DNA of 61,133 nt from Yersinia nurmii (lineage in GTDB: Bacteria > Pseudomonadota > Gammaproteobacteria > Enterobacterales > Enterobacteriaceae). Under the pieces are notes generated by a model that worked only from the letters and a program-made list of their open reading frames with translations, was not told where the DNA came from and did not search any database. This document shows, in pieces, positions 1 to 10,847 of the stretch. Every line of letters starts with the position of its first letter. The stretch's first letter is position 1. Both the position numbers and the translations under genes were made by a program. The stretch spans positions 1 to 61,133 of the forward strand of contig NZ_CPYD01000011.1 in the NCBI RefSeq assembly GCF_001112925.1, in the 5' to 3' direction.

Positions 1-226
1 AGATGAGAGAGGATCTCTTATTTCTTGGAAACATTATCGTGTACTGCTGATGCGGATAGATACATCGAACGCATCAGATATTAAGTGGCCACTAAAGCCT
101 GAGTGATTTGGAATATTTGGCAGGGACGCCGGTCGGATCTGGATTGTGCTGGTCGATTTTGGCCATCCTTAAATCTGAGTTTGTGCTTTTATAAAAACCA
201 TACTGGTTTCGGCAGGTAAGGGTGTG
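1..226. other. Region upstream of the thrS promoter, no supported gene
   Basis: I see no convincing gene here. An 8-bp inverted repeat (CTGATGCG at 47-54, CGCATCAG at 70-77) could form a hairpin, but no T-run follows. A minus-strand open frame of about 65 codons (92-289, TTG start) overlaps the thrS promoter and leader and has no recognisable domain. Confidence 0.5.
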
Positions 227-262
227 TTTATCATTGTATTCAGTAGTGATAATATGGTTACT
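227..262 (+). promoter_or_regulatory. Probable thrS promoter with extended -10
   Basis: An extended -10 element, TG-A-TAATAT, lies at 247-255. A weak -35-like TTTATC sits at 227-232 with a 17-bp spacer. Transcription would start near 262, giving a leader of about 165 nt, close to the roughly 160-nt thrS leader known in E. coli. The start is inferred from sequence only. Confidence 0.6.
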
Positions 263-316
263 CATTTCGTGGCGAGTTAGAAGACACAAAACGATATGTG
301 TACCAAGTTGCGTACC

Positions 317-340
317 AATTTAACAAGCGTGGGTTAAATT
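317..340 (+). promoter_or_regulatory. thrS translational operator, domain 4-like hairpin
   Basis: A perfect 8-bp stem (AATTTAAC at 317-324 with GTTAAATT at 333-340) closes an 8-nt loop that contains CGT, the anticodon of tRNA-Thr(CGU). In E. coli the thrS leader has two anticodon-arm mimics (domains 2 and 4), one bound by each subunit of the ThrRS dimer. This hairpin is in the place of the upstream one. Confidence 0.65.
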
Positions 341-384
341 GTGAATGCAACTCTTTGAATTCAAACAATAATTGTATATTACAT

Positions 385-405
385 GTGATCTGTCGTGTGG
401 GTCAC
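385..405 (+). promoter_or_regulatory. thrS translational operator, domain 2-like anticodon mimic
   Basis: GTGATC (385-390) pairs with GGTCAC (400-405), and a T-G pair at 391/399 leaves a 7-nt loop, 392-398. The loop has T at its second position and CGT at positions 3-5, which is the layout of a tRNA-Thr(CGU) anticodon loop (U33, C34-G35-U36). It sits just before the ribosome binding site (AAGGA, 416-420). ThrRS bound here would compete with the ribosome, as in E. coli. Confidence 0.75.
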
Positions 406-426
406 CACTGTAAATAAGGAATTAGA

Positions 427-2355
427 ATGCCCGTAATTACCCTTCCTGATGGCAGCCAACGTCATTTTGACAAAGCTGTTTCTGTGCTTGATGTCGCTAT
501 GGATATCGGTCCCGGGTTAGCAAAAGCCTGTATCGCTGGCCGTGTTAACGGTGAGTTGGTGGATGCGACCGATCTGATCGAATCCGATGCGCAATTAGCC
601 ATTATTACCACCAAAGACGCCGAAGGGCTGGAAATTCTCCGCCATTCCTGTGCGCATTTGTTGGGACACGCTATCAAGCAGCTGTGGCCAAACACCAAAA
701 TGGCGATTGGTCCGACTATCGACAACGGTTTCTATTATGACGTCGATTTGGAACAGACTCTGACGCAGGAAGACCTGGATCTGCTGGAAAAGCGGATGCA
801 TGAGCTCGCTGACAAAGATTATGATGTGATCAAGAAGAAAGTGAGCTGGCAGGAAGCTCGCGATATTTTTGCAGCCCGTGGCGAAGAATATAAAGTGGCG
901 ATTCTCGATGAGAATATCAGCCGCGATGATCGCCCAGGTCTGTATCATCATGAAGAATATGTCGATATGTGCCGTGGTCCACACGTACCGAACATGCGCT
1001 TCTGTCATCATTTTAAATTGCAAAAAACCTCCGGCGCTTACTGGCGCGGCGATAGCAAAAATAAAATGTTGCAGCGCATCTATGGCACCGCGTGGGGTGA
1101 TAAAAAGCAGCTAAACGCCTATTTGCAGCGTCTGGAAGAGGCCGCCAAGCGTGACCACCGTAAAATCGGTAAACAGCTTGACCTCTATCACATGCAGGAA
1201 GAAGCGCCTGGCATGGTGTTCTGGCATAACGACGGTTGGACTATCTTCCGCGAGCTGGAAACCTTTGTGCGGATGAAGCTCAAAGAGTATCAATATCAGG
1301 AAGTTAAAGGCCCATTCATGATGGACCGCGTACTGTGGGAAAAAACCGGTCACTGGGAAAACTATGCTGAGCATATGTTTACCACTTCATCGGAAAACCG
1401 CGAGTACTGCATTAAGCCAATGAACTGTCCAGGGCACGTACAGATCTTTAACCAAGGGTTGAAATCTTACCGTGACCTGCCGCTGCGTATGGCAGAATTT
1501 GGTAGCTGTCACCGTAACGAACCGTCCGGCGCTTTGCATGGTCTGATGCGCGTGCGTGGCTTTACTCAGGACGATGCTCACGTTTTCTGTACTGAAGAGC
1601 AGGTTCGCGATGAAGTCAATAGCTGTATTAAGATGGTGTACGATATGTACAGCACCTTCGGCTTTGAAAAGATCGTGGTGAAATTGTCTACTCGCCCGGA
1701 AAAACGTATCGGTAGCGACGAACTCTGGACTCGGGCTGAAGAAGATTTGGCCGCAGCGCTGACTGAAAATGGTATTCCGTTTGATTATCAGCCGGGTGAA
1801 GGGGCGTTCTACGGACCAAAAATTGAGTTTACTCTGCATGATTGTTTGGATCGTGCGTGGCAGTGTGGTACCGTACAGCTCGATTTCTCATTACCGGGTC
1901 GCTTAAGTGCGTCTTACATCGGCGAAAACAACGATCGTCAGGTTCCGGTTATGATTCACCGGGCAATTTTAGGGTCAATGGAGCGCTTCATCGGTATCTT
2001 AACCGAAGAGTATGCTGGCTTCTTCCCTACTTGGATTGCTCCGGTGCAAGTTGTAGTGATGAATATCACTGATAGCCAAGCTGAATATGTCCAAGAAGTA
2101 ACCAAAAAACTGCAAGATGCAGGGATTAGGGTGAAAGCGGACTTGAGAAACGAGAAGATTGGCTTTAAAATTCGTGAACATACGTTGCGTCGGGTTCCAT
2201 ATATGTTGGTCTGCGGCGATAAAGAGATCGAATCAGGCAAAGTTGCCGTTCGTACTCGTCGCGGTAAAGACTTGGGAAGCTTGGATGTCAACGTGGTCGT
2301 AGACAAGCTGCTAACAGAGATTCGCAGCCGTAGTCTTCATCAACTGGAGGAATAA
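427..2355 (+). CDS. thrS: Threonine-tRNA ligase
   Basis: Cytoplasmic class II aminoacyl-tRNA synthetase that charges tRNA-Thr. It is 642 aa, the same length as the E. coli enzyme. The order is an N-terminal TGS domain (about 1-62), the N2 editing domain with the HxxxH motif at His73 and His77 (removes mischarged serine), the class II catalytic core (about 245-535; the NCPGH motif includes a zinc-binding Cys) and a C-terminal anticodon-binding domain. AAGGA lies 6 nt before the ATG. The leader carries two tRNA-Thr anticodon mimics, so translation is probably self-repressed. infC follows after 3 nt, and its Shine-Dalgarno sequence lies inside the last thrS codons, so the two are co-transcribed. 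Confidence 0.98.
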   Translation: MPVITLPDGSQRHFDKAVSVLDVAMDIGPGLAKACIAGRVNGELVDATDLIESDAQLAIITTKDAEGLEILRHSCAHLLGHAIKQLWPNTKMAIGPTIDNGFYYDVDLEQTLTQEDLDLLEKRMHELADKDYDVIKKKVSWQEARDIFAARGEEYKVAILDENISRDDRPGLYHHEEYVDMCRGPHVPNMRFCHHFKLQKTSGAYWRGDSKNKMLQRIYGTAWGDKKQLNAYLQRLEEAAKRDHRKIGKQLDLYHMQEEAPGMVFWHNDGWTIFRELETFVRMKLKEYQYQEVKGPFMMDRVLWEKTGHWENYAEHMFTTSSENREYCIKPMNCPGHVQIFNQGLKSYRDLPLRMAEFGSCHRNEPSGALHGLMRVRGFTQDDAHVFCTEEQVRDEVNSCIKMVYDMYSTFGFEKIVVKLSTRPEKRIGSDELWTRAEEDLAAALTENGIPFDYQPGEGAFYGPKIEFTLHDCLDRAWQCGTVQLDFSLPGRLSASYIGENNDRQVPVMIHRAILGSMERFIGILTEEYAGFFPTWIAPVQVVVMNITDSQAEYVQEVTKKLQDAGIRVKADLRNEKIGFKIREHTLRRVPYMLVCGDKEIESGKVAVRTRRGKDLGSLDVNVVVDKLLTEIRSRSLHQLEE

Positions 2356-2358
2356 AGT

Positions 2359-2910
2359 ATTAAAGGCGGAAAACGAGTTCAACCGGCGCGTCCTAATCGC
2401 ATTAACAAAGAGATTCGCGCCACAGAAGTTCGCTTAACAGGCGTTGATGGTGAGCAGATTGGCATTGTCAGTCTGAATGAAGCTCTTGAAAAAGCCGAGG
2501 AAGCTGGTGTTGATTTAGTAGAAATCAGTCCGAATGCCGAGCCGCCGGTTTGCCGTATTATGGATTACGGCAAGTTCCTCTACGAGAAGAGCAAATCGAC
2601 GAAAGAACAGAAGAAGAAGCAAAAAGTTATTCAGGTCAAGGAAATCAAATTCCGTCCTGGTACCGATGATGGCGACTATCAGGTCAAACTACGCAACCTG
2701 ATTCGCTTTCTGGAAGATGGCGATAAAGCCAAAATCACCCTGCGGTTCCGTGGGCGTGAAATGGCGCACCAGCAGATCGGTATGGAAGTGCTTAACCGCG
2801 TCCGTAAAGACCTGTGTGAAGATTCTGATCTGGCCGTTGTCGAGTCCTTCCCGACTCGTATCGAAGGTCGTCAGATGATCATGGTGCTCGCACCTAAGAA
2901 GAGACAGTAA
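2359..2910 (+). CDS. infC: Translation initiation factor IF-3, AUU start
   Basis: IF-3 binds the 30S subunit, keeps subunits apart and checks the start codon and initiator tRNA. The frame opens at ATT (2359-2361), 8 nt after GGAGG (2346-2350), and reads Met-Lys-Gly-Gly-Lys-Arg-Val onward for 183 codons. This matches the E. coli protein (180 aa), which also starts at AUU. The first ATG in frame (2560) would remove the N-terminal domain. The rare start is the known basis of IF-3 autoregulation: IF-3 discriminates against its own AUU. The N domain (about 10-80), lysine-rich linker and C domain are all present. It lies between thrS and rpmI. Confidence 0.97.
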   Translation: MKGGKRVQPARPNRINKEIRATEVRLTGVDGEQIGIVSLNEALEKAEEAGVDLVEISPNAEPPVCRIMDYGKFLYEKSKSTKEQKKKQKVIQVKEIKFRPGTDDGDYQVKLRNLIRFLEDGDKAKITLRFRGREMAHQQIGMEVLNRVRKDLCEDSDLAVVESFPTRIEGRQMIMVLAPKKRQ

Positions 2911-3006
2911 GGCATTCAAGTAGCAGGTTTCATAGCGCCTTGTGCGGTATGAGCCTGTTCGCCTAGCTAGCTCGTTGTAATTAACAATGCGAAGTGGATA
3001 TATTCA

Positions 3007-3204
3007 ATGCCAAAGATTAAGACAGTACGCGGCGCCGCTAAGCGCTTCAAAAAGACCGCCAACGGTGGTTTTAAGCGTAAGCATGCTAACCTGCGTCATA
3101 TTTTGACCAAAAAAGCTACTAAGCGTAAACGTCATTTACGTCCTAAAGGCCTGGTATCTAAGAACGATCTGGGTCTGGTCGTGGCATGTCTGCCGTACGC
3201 ATAA
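3007..3204 (+). CDS. rpmI: 50S ribosomal protein L35
   Basis: A 65-aa, very basic protein (Lys/Arg/His rich) typical of bacterial L35, beginning Met-Pro-Lys-Ile-Lys-Thr. It is a component of the large ribosomal subunit. It lies 96 nt after infC and 37 nt before rplT. In E. coli, L20 represses rpmI-rplT by binding a pseudoknot that uses RNA from the infC-rpmI region. The spacer here (2911-3006) is long enough for the same control, but I did not trace the pseudoknot. Confidence 0.97.
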
Positions 3205-3232
3205 GTATTTTTGGTTTGAATTAAGACGATAG

Positions 3233-3598
<366 letters not shown>

Positions 3599-3610
3599 GT
3601 CAGAATGAAA

Positions 3611-3634
3611 GAGGGAGCTTGCTCCCTCTTTTAA
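3611..3634 (+). terminator. Intrinsic terminator after rplT
   Basis: GAGGGAGC (3611-3618) and GCTCCCTC (3621-3628) form a perfect GC-rich stem followed by a T-run (3629-3632). Confidence 0.9.
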
Positions 3635-3727
3635 TCTTTGTAACCTTGGCAAATTTTGTCAGGATAACTAATCAGTCAACAGACTTATCGTTCAACAGCG
3701 TTTTGTTATTCGTAAGGTTAGATAATG

Positions 3728-3772
3728 ATGCAATCAGTTATTTTCCGTTTCTTTTTTTACTTTAGCACCTGA
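3728..3772 (+). CDS. pheM: pheST operon leader peptide
   Basis: A 14-aa reading frame, MQSVIFRFFFYFST, with five Phe residues. It matches the E. coli PheM leader in length and in its FRFFFYFST end. An ATG three bases upstream (3725) could add one Met; AAGG at 3714-3717 suits either. When Phe-tRNA is scarce the ribosome stalls on the Phe codons and the downstream terminator does not form, so pheST is transcribed. The attenuator stem begins 46 nt after the stop. Confidence 0.93.
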   Translation: MQSVIFRFFFYFST

Positions 3773-3817
3773 TTTCAGGAGGCTTGCGCGTAAGAAAAGA
3801 AACGAAAAGTAGCGCCG

Positions 3818-3844
3818 AAGCCTCCCACCGTGGAGGCTTTTTTG
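3818..3844 (+). terminator. pheST attenuator terminator
   Basis: AAGCCTCC (3818-3825) pairs with GGAGGCTT (3832-3839) around a 6-nt loop, followed by a T-run through 3843. It lies between pheM and pheS, as expected for Phe-tRNA attenuation. Confidence 0.9.
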
Positions 3845-4040
3845 TTTCTATACCTCAAGTATGTGCTTGAACCTATTGAACCAAGGTTTCCAATTCTGGC
3901 CGCACGCAGTAAAATATGTGTCAGAAGATCAATATCTTGTTGTTCGATAACGTCTAGGCCTCTGTGGGACAGGGCGCAATAATAGAGAGAATTTTTACAC
4001 AAAACAGTTTTATCCAGCGGTTTAAATAGCAGTTTAATAA

Positions 4041-5063
<1,023 letters not shown>

Positions 5064-5077
5064 GGCGGGTATATCTC

Positions 5078-7465
5078 ATGAAATTCAGTGAATTTTGGTT
5101 ACGCGAATGGGTAAACCCAACCATTAGCAGTGACGAATTAGCCCACCAAATCACCATGGCTGGACTGGAAGTTGACGGCGTTGATGACGTCGCCGGTGCA
5201 TTCCACGGCGTGGTCGTTGGTGAAGTTGTGGAGTGCGGGCAGCATCCCAACGCAGACAAATTGCGTGTAACGAAAATTAATGTCGGTGGTGATCGTCTGC
5301 TAGATATCGTCTGCGGCGCACCTAACTGTCGTCAAGGGCTGAAGGTTGCTGTAGCGACCGTGGGCGCGGTTTTACCGGGTAATTTTAAGATTAAGGCTGC
5401 GAAACTACGTGGTGAACCTTCAGAAGGGATGCTGTGCTCATTCTCTGAACTGGGTATTTCTGACGATCACGACGGGATTATCGAGTTGCCACTGGATGCG
5501 CCAATTGGCGCCGATATCCGTGAATATCTGCAACTGAATGATAAAACTATCGAAATCAGCGTTACGCCAAACCGTGCCGACTGTTTGGGTATTCTCGGTG
5601 TTGCTCGCGATGTCGCGGTAGTGAATCAGTTAGCTTTGACCGAACCGGATATGAGCCCGGTTGCTGCAACCATCAGCGATACCTTCCCAATTCGCGTGGA
5701 TGCGCCGCAGGCGTGCCCACGTTATCTGGGACGCGTAGTGAAGGGGATTAACGTTAAGGCCGCTACGCCGTTGTGGATGCGTGAAAAACTGCGTCGTTGT
5801 GGTATCCGCTCTATCGATCCGGTTGTTGATGTGACTAACTACGTATTGTTAGAACTGGGCCAGCCGATGCATGCGTTTGACGTGGATCGTATCGACGGCG
5901 AAATCATTGTTCGTATGGCTGCAGAAGCGGAAGAGTTGACGCTGCTGGACGGTACTAAAGCCAAACTGAGCGCAGATACGCTGGTTATCGCCGATAAGCA
6001 GAAAGCGCTGGCTATGGCCGGTATTTTTGGCGGCGAACATTCAGGCGTTAATGAGGCAACTCAGAACGTATTGCTGGAATGTGCTTTCTTTAATCCGCTG
6101 TCCATCACCGGGCGTGCGCGCCGTCAAGGTTTGCATACCGACGCTTCACATCGTTATGAGCGTGGTGTCGACCCTGCGTTGCAACATAAGGCGATGGAAC
6201 GAGCAACGCGTTTACTGATGGATATTTGTGGCGGTGAAGCCGGTCCGATTATTGACGTCACTTCAGAAGCAGATTTGCCGAAACGCGCCACGATTAATCT
6301 GCGTCGTGAAAAACTGGATCGCCTGATCGGTCATCATGTGCCAAGTGAACAGGTTACCGATATCTTGCGTCGTTTGGGTTGCCAGGTGACTGAGCAGTGT
6401 GATAACTGGCAGGCAGTTGCACCGAGCTGGCGTTTCGATATGGAAATCGAAGAAGACTTGGTGGAAGAAGTTGCTCGTATTTACGGTTACAACAATATCC
6501 CAGATGTGCCGGTAAAAGCAGATTTGGTGATGACCAAACATCGCGAAGCTGACCTACCATTGAAGCGTGTGAAGGCATTATTGGTCGATCGTGGCTATCA
6601 AGAAGCAATTACTTACAGTTTTGTTGATCCAAAAATCCAGGCTTTATTGCATCCGAGTCAAGAGCCTCTGATTTTGCCAAGTCCGATTTCCGTGGATATG
6701 TCGGCAATGCGCTTGTCTTTACTGACGGGTCTGCTAACGGCGGTGGTTTATAACCAGAATCGTCAGCAATCTCGCCTGCGTTTGTTTGAGAGTGGTTTAC
6801 GCTTTGTTCCTGATAATACAGCAGATTTAGGTATTCGACAGGACGTAATGCTAGCTGGTGTGATTGCCGGTAACCGCTATGATGAGCATTGGGATCTGGC
6901 GCGTCAGCCGGTGGACTTCTATGATTTGAAGGGGGATTTGGAAGCAATTCTGGAGCTTACCGGCAAATTATCTGACGTTCAGTTCCGTGCAGAATCGCAT
7001 TCCGCACTGCATCCGGGTCAAAGTGCTGCAATTTATTTAGCGGGAGAACACATTGGTTTCATTGGTGTAGTTCATCCTGAACTGGAGCGTAAGCTCGATC
7101 TGAACGGCCGAACTGTGGTGTTCGAATTGTTGTGGAATAAGGTCGCAGACCGCGCCGTGCCTCAGGCCAGCGAGATTTCGCGCTTCCCGGCAAACCGTCG
7201 AGATATCGCTGTTGTGGTGGCCGAAAACGTTCCCGCAGAAGATATTTTGGCAGAGTGTAAGAAAGTTGGCGCAAATCAGGTAGTTGGCGTAAACTTGTTT
7301 GATGTGTACCGTGGCAAGGGCGTAGCCGAGGGTTATAAAAGCCTCGCTATTAGTCTGGTGTTGCAGGATACCGCCCGTACACTGGAAGAAGAGGAGATCG
7401 CCGCTACCGTTGCAAAATGTGTAGAGGCGTTAAAACAGCGATTCCAAGCATCCTTGAGGGATTGA
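5078..7465 (+). CDS. pheT: Phenylalanine-tRNA ligase beta subunit
   Basis: The 795-aa beta subunit. It opens with an EMAP/OB-type tRNA-binding domain (about 39-150). B3/B4 follows (about 210-370), where the family hydrolyses mischarged Tyr-tRNA-Phe, then B5 (about 400-475), a catalytic-like core without catalytic residues, and a C-terminal ferredoxin-fold anticodon-binding domain (about 700-795). It is translated after pheS and before ihfA (4-nt spacing), an order conserved in enterobacteria. Confidence 0.98.
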   Translation: MKFSEFWLREWVNPTISSDELAHQITMAGLEVDGVDDVAGAFHGVVVGEVVECGQHPNADKLRVTKINVGGDRLLDIVCGAPNCRQGLKVAVATVGAVLPGNFKIKAAKLRGEPSEGMLCSFSELGISDDHDGIIELPLDAPIGADIREYLQLNDKTIEISVTPNRADCLGILGVARDVAVVNQLALTEPDMSPVAATISDTFPIRVDAPQACPRYLGRVVKGINVKAATPLWMREKLRRCGIRSIDPVVDVTNYVLLELGQPMHAFDVDRIDGEIIVRMAAEAEELTLLDGTKAKLSADTLVIADKQKALAMAGIFGGEHSGVNEATQNVLLECAFFNPLSITGRARRQGLHTDASHRYERGVDPALQHKAMERATRLLMDICGGEAGPIIDVTSEADLPKRATINLRREKLDRLIGHHVPSEQVTDILRRLGCQVTEQCDNWQAVAPSWRFDMEIEEDLVEEVARIYGYNNIPDVPVKADLVMTKHREADLPLKRVKALLVDRGYQEAITYSFVDPKIQALLHPSQEPLILPSPISVDMSAMRLSLLTGLLTAVVYNQNRQQSRLRLFESGLRFVPDNTADLGIRQDVMLAGVIAGNRYDEHWDLARQPVDFYDLKGDLEAILELTGKLSDVQFRAESHSALHPGQSAAIYLAGEHIGFIGVVHPELERKLDLNGRTVVFELLWNKVADRAVPQASEISRFPANRRDIAVVVAENVPAEDILAECKKVGANQVVGVNLFDVYRGKGVAEGYKSLAISLVLQDTARTLEEEEIAATVAKCVEALKQRFQASLRD

Positions 7466-7469
7466 ACCT

Positions 7470-7766
7470 ATGGCGCTTACTAAAGCTGAAATGTCAGAAC
7501 ATCTGTTTGAAAAGCTTGGGCTTAGCAAACGGGATGCCAAAGACCTGGTAGAGTTATTCTTTGAAGAGGTACGTCGTGCTCTGGAGAATGGCGAACAGGT
7601 CAAATTGTCTGGCTTTGGCAATTTTGATCTGCGAGACAAAAACCAACGTCCGGGCCGTAATCCGAAGACCGGTGAGGACATTCCTATTACGGCGCGCCGT
7701 GTGGTGACTTTCCGTCCTGGGCAGAAGCTAAAAAGCCGGGTAGAGAATGCCACTCCCAAAGAGTGA
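7470..7766 (+). CDS. ihfA: Integration host factor subunit alpha
   Basis: A 98-aa HU/IHF-family DNA-bending protein that pairs with IhfB and binds specific sites in recombination, replication and transcription control. The family signature [10 protein letters not shown] lies around residues 48-57, and the DNA-intercalating arm with [14 protein letters not shown] follows. The start lies 4 nt after the pheT stop; TTGAGGG near the end of pheT provides the ribosome binding site. A terminator follows directly. Confidence 0.98.
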   Translation: MALTKAEMSEHLFEKLGLSKRDAKDLVELFFEEVRRALENGEQVKLSGFGNFDLRDKNQRPGRNPKTGEDIPITARRVVTFRPGQKLKSRVENATPKE

Positions 7767-7776
7767 GTAATCCGAC

Positions 7777-7808
7777 AAAAAAGGCCGCGTAAGCGGCCTT
7801 TTTCTTTT
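7777..7808 (+). terminator. Intrinsic terminator after ihfA
   Basis: AAGGCCGC (7781-7788) and GCGGCCTT (7793-7800) close a GTAA tetraloop and are followed by a T-rich tract. The A-run before the stem extends the pairing. Confidence 0.92.
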
Positions 7809-8196
7809 TTAAGCTTATAGCTAGTAGAGCCAGAAATGCGATTTCTCTTTATTCATCCTGGGGAAGCGGTGAAGATCGCGGACACAATCATCGAGATGAA
7901 AGCCAACATAATGAAAACCACCCGAATTACGGGAATCACGGGCAACCGTCCAATTCACCGCAGTAGGGGGCCAGCATCGCTAAGGAATTTCTACGCTTTC
8001 CTGCCGTGTCTCTCTCGTAGGAAGGCGTCAATGATTGTATTTACGAATAAAATCCGCGTCCTTGCTACACAAAACTTTCACTTGTCCTGCTAACCCCCTA
8101 ATATCTGTCATTAAACCTAGGCGCCAAGCCTTTTTCTATCTCGGATCATGATCCTGTTTTCCCAGTCATGTTCTGTCAGCAGGATTGCAGAATGTT
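7809..8196. other. Intergenic region before btuC, no supported gene
   Basis: An 85-codon plus-strand open frame (7836-8093) has no recognised domain and no clear ribosome binding site, so I do not call it. A perfect 12-bp palindrome, GGATCATGATCC, lies at 8143-8154, about 43 bp before the btuC ATG, and could be an operator. I do not see a complete cobalamin riboswitch. Confidence 0.4.
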
Positions 8197-9204
8197 ATGC
8201 AGATAAGTCAGACATTTATCTTACTCCAACAGCGCCAGCTGCGGCGGGATCGTCGTTATCTCGGGCTTCTCGCCTGCGGCATGTTACTGGCTCTGTCGCT
8301 TGCTCTTTGCGCGGGTGAGGTTTGGATATGGCCCGATCGGTGGCTAAGCGCCGGTGGAAAATTATTTGTATGGCAACTGCGTTTACCTAGAGCATTAGCT
8401 GTAATGATGGTTGGTGCCAGTCTGGCGGTAGCGGGAGCCATAATGCAAAGCTTGTTCGAGAATCCGTTGGCCGAACCGGGGTTATTAGGCGTGGCGAACG
8501 GCGCTGGGCTGGCGCTGGTGCTGGCGGTTTTATTTGGGCACGGCTTGCTGCCGGTGTGGGTGCTGAGTCTGAGTGCAATTATCGGTGCGTTGCTAATGAC
8601 CTCGCTGTTACTGGCCTTTGCCCGACGCCGACGTTTAACCAATGCCAGATTGTTGCTGGTTGGTGTAGCTTTGGGGATTGTATGCAGTGCAGTGATGACG
8701 TGGGCGGTTTATTTCAGTACCAGTCTGGATCTACGTCAGCTGATGTATTGGATGATGGGCGGTTTTAGCGGGATAGATTGGCGGCAGTGGTTACTCGTGT
8801 TGCTGTTATTGCCAGTGGTGATTTGGCTTTGTCTGCAAGGAAGAATCCTGAACTATATGGCGCTGGGAGAACAGCAGGCTCGACAGCTTGGGGTCTCACT
8901 TCATCTGTGGCGAAATCTATTAGTGTTGGCTATCGGTCTGCTGGTAGGCACCAGCGTTGCATTAGCCGGTGTGATTGGCTTTGTCGGTCTGGTGATCCCA
9001 CATATTTTGCGATTAACCGGGCTGACCGATCAGCGATTCCTGTTAACAGGCTGCGCTCTGGCCGGGGCAGGAGTGCTACTGCTCGCCGATGTGATTGCCC
9101 GTGTTGCCTTGTTTTCCGCGGAATTGCCGATTGGCGTGGTGACCGCAACGCTGGGAGCACCGCTGTTTATCTGGTTACTGATTAGGGTGAAAAGCGTAGA
9201 GTAG
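8197..9204 (+). CDS. btuC: Vitamin B12 ABC transporter permease BtuC
   Basis: Inner-membrane permease of the BtuCDF importer, which carries cobalamin from periplasm to cytoplasm. It is a FecCD-type protein with about ten transmembrane helices; the [18 protein letters not shown] segment (about 92-109) and [16 protein letters not shown] (about 258-273) are family landmarks. I chose ATG 8197 (335 aa). A TTG at 8185 would add four residues but leaves no room for the AGGA at 8181-8184, which is well placed for the ATG. btuE and btuD follow; the binding protein gene btuF is not in the window. Confidence 0.95.
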   Translation: MQISQTFILLQQRQLRRDRRYLGLLACGMLLALSLALCAGEVWIWPDRWLSAGGKLFVWQLRLPRALAVMMVGASLAVAGAIMQSLFENPLAEPGLLGVANGAGLALVLAVLFGHGLLPVWVLSLSAIIGALLMTSLLLAFARRRRLTNARLLLVGVALGIVCSAVMTWAVYFSTSLDLRQLMYWMMGGFSGIDWRQWLLVLLLLPVVIWLCLQGRILNYMALGEQQARQLGVSLHLWRNLLVLAIGLLVGTSVALAGVIGFVGLVIPHILRLTGLTDQRFLLTGCALAGAGVLLLADVIARVALFSAELPIGVVTATLGAPLFIWLLIRVKSVE

Positions 9205-9329
9205 TGAACGGATAACCTGCTTATCGTCGCTTCAAGAGGACTTTGCATTAATATCGCTCAAGGTTAATTCGGTAAAGGTTTAGCTCTCTATAATAAAAAT
9301 TTAACTCTCTACAATAAGGATGACATCCG

Positions 9330-9884
9330 ATGACCGCTCCGATTTATGCAACTGAACTACATACCATCGATCATCAAATGACGTCGTTGAAGGCCTATAA
9401 AGGCTCTGTGCTGCTGGTGGTGAACGTTGCCTCCGAGTGCGGACTGACCAAACAATATGAAGGTCTTGAAAAACTGTACAAAGCCTATCATCACCAAGGT
9501 TTTGACGTTTTAGGATTTCCGAGCAATGAGTTTGCCGGTCAGGAGCCAGGCAGCGATGAAGAGATCCAGGCATTTTGCCGTGGTACCTTTGGCGTAGAAT
9601 TCCCGATGTTCAGTAAAGTAGAAGTTAATGGCCCAGGCCGTCACTCCTTGTATCAACAATTAATTTCCGCTAAGCCACAGGCTTTAACGCCTGCGAACAG
9701 CGAGTTTTTCCAGCGAATGAGCAGTAAGGGGCGAGCACCAAAACAGGTCGGCGATATATTGTGGAACTTCGAAAAGTTCCTAATTGGCCGGGACGGCACG
9801 GTTATTCAGCGTTTCTCACCGGATATGACGCCGGAAGATCCGACAATCATTGCTGCGATCGTTCAGGCGCTGGCTCAGCACTAG
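9330..9884 (+). CDS. btuE: Glutathione peroxidase-family thiol peroxidase BtuE
   Basis: A 184-aa member of the glutathione peroxidase family, likely reducing hydrogen peroxide and lipid peroxides with thioredoxin as the E. coli enzyme does. The peroxidatic Cys37 sits in NVASECGLT, and a second Cys83 (AFCRGTFG) is the probable resolving residue. Trp and Asn of the active site are in the conserved WNFEKFLIGRDG block (about 148-159). The middle position usually read as FPCNQF is FPSNEF here, so that third Cys is absent. Despite its name and place between btuC and btuD it is not needed for B12 transport in E. coli. Confidence 0.93.
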   Translation: MTAPIYATELHTIDHQMTSLKAYKGSVLLVVNVASECGLTKQYEGLEKLYKAYHHQGFDVLGFPSNEFAGQEPGSDEEIQAFCRGTFGVEFPMFSKVEVNGPGRHSLYQQLISAKPQALTPANSEFFQRMSSKGRAPKQVGDILWNFEKFLIGRDGTVIQRFSPDMTPEDPTIIAAIVQALAQH

Positions 9885-9917
9885 TTTTCACTTAACTTAT
9901 TAGCTAACGAGATTATT

Positions 9918-10676
9918 GTGACGTTATTGCAACTCAAGGATGTCAGTGTTGCGGGCCGATTGGCCCCGTTTTCAGCGCAGGTTGATGCTGGGTTGCAAAT
10001 ACATCTTATTGGCCCGAACGGCGCGGGAAAGAGTACCTTGCTAGCCTGTGCCGCGGGTGTATTACCTGCCGCAGGGTTTATTTCGCTGGGCGCAATGCCT
10101 CTTGCGCAGTATTCCGGCGCTGAATTAGCGCGGTATCGGGCTTATCTCAGTCAGCAGCAGACTTCGGTTAGCCTGATGCCGGTATTTCAATATCTCTCGT
10201 TGCATCAGCCCGTAGGTGCGGATTCGGAAGCCGTGGCGATAACCATCGGTTATTTATGTGAAAAATTACGTTTAGCCGATAAGCTGCCGCGTTCTCTCAC
10301 TCATCTTTCCGGCGGAGAATGGCAGCGGGTTAGGCTGGCGGCTATTTTGTTACAGGTATGGCCAACGGTAAATCATCATAGCCAACTATTACTACTTGAT
10401 GAGCCAACCAATAGCCTTGATGTGGCGCAAAAAGTTGCGTTAGACGCGCTGCTACGGGAGTTTTGCGCCAGCGGTCGCAGTGTGATTGTCAGCGCTCACG
10501 ATCTGAATCATAGCTTGCAACAGGCCGACAGAATCTGGTTACTGGCGCAGGGAAAACTGGTTGCGCAGGGCGAAACGCGGGAAGTGATGCGACCAGAGAT
10601 ATTATCGCCGGTTTTTGAGGTGGATTTTCAATTACACAGTTTCAATCAACAGAATTGGATTGTCTGTCAGAGTTAA
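9918..10676 (+). CDS. btuD: Vitamin B12 ABC transporter ATPase BtuD
   Basis: ATP-hydrolysing subunit of BtuCDF, 252 aa. Walker [10 protein letters not shown] lies at about 33-41, the signature LSGGEWQRVRLA at about 131-142, and Walker B LLLLDEPTNSLD at about 157-168, followed by the switch histidine in SAHDLNHS. The start is GTG (9918) with AACGAG upstream. The next genes are AT-rich and unrelated, so the btuCED block ends here, while nlpC, its usual neighbour, has been pushed 9 kb downstream. Confidence 0.96.
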   Translation: MTLLQLKDVSVAGRLAPFSAQVDAGLQIHLIGPNGAGKSTLLACAAGVLPAAGFISLGAMPLAQYSGAELARYRAYLSQQQTSVSLMPVFQYLSLHQPVGADSEAVAITIGYLCEKLRLADKLPRSLTHLSGGEWQRVRLAAILLQVWPTVNHHSQLLLLDEPTNSLDVAQKVALDALLREFCASGRSVIVSAHDLNHSLQQADRIWLLAQGKLVAQGETREVMRPEILSPVFEVDFQLHSFNQQNWIVCQS

Positions 10677-10847
10677 TATTCATTACATTAAATTATTTAG
10701 ATTGTTAATTATTCAATAATTTAATAGCGGATATAAGATGGCGTTGGCCTAGCTATTATTAGAAGAGGTTGACTCTGTTTTTTCGCTCAATTCAATATAA
10801 TAACCCAATGGCACCATCGATATTTTATAGATTGGATTATATGTCTA

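Noticed and set aside
92..289. 65-codon minus-strand frame upstream of thrS
   Set aside because: It needs a TTG start, has no known domain, and overlaps the thrS promoter and leader. A link to a phage integrase tail came to mind but could not be supported.
7858..7960. Possible cobalamin riboswitch before btuC (GGGGAAGCGGTGAAGATC resembles a conserved segment)
   Set aside because: The B12 box and the rest of the conserved core are not found in the right order; the match is too short.
7836..8093. 85-codon frame between ihfA and btuC
   Set aside because: No ribosome binding site, no recognised domain, composition like noncoding DNA.
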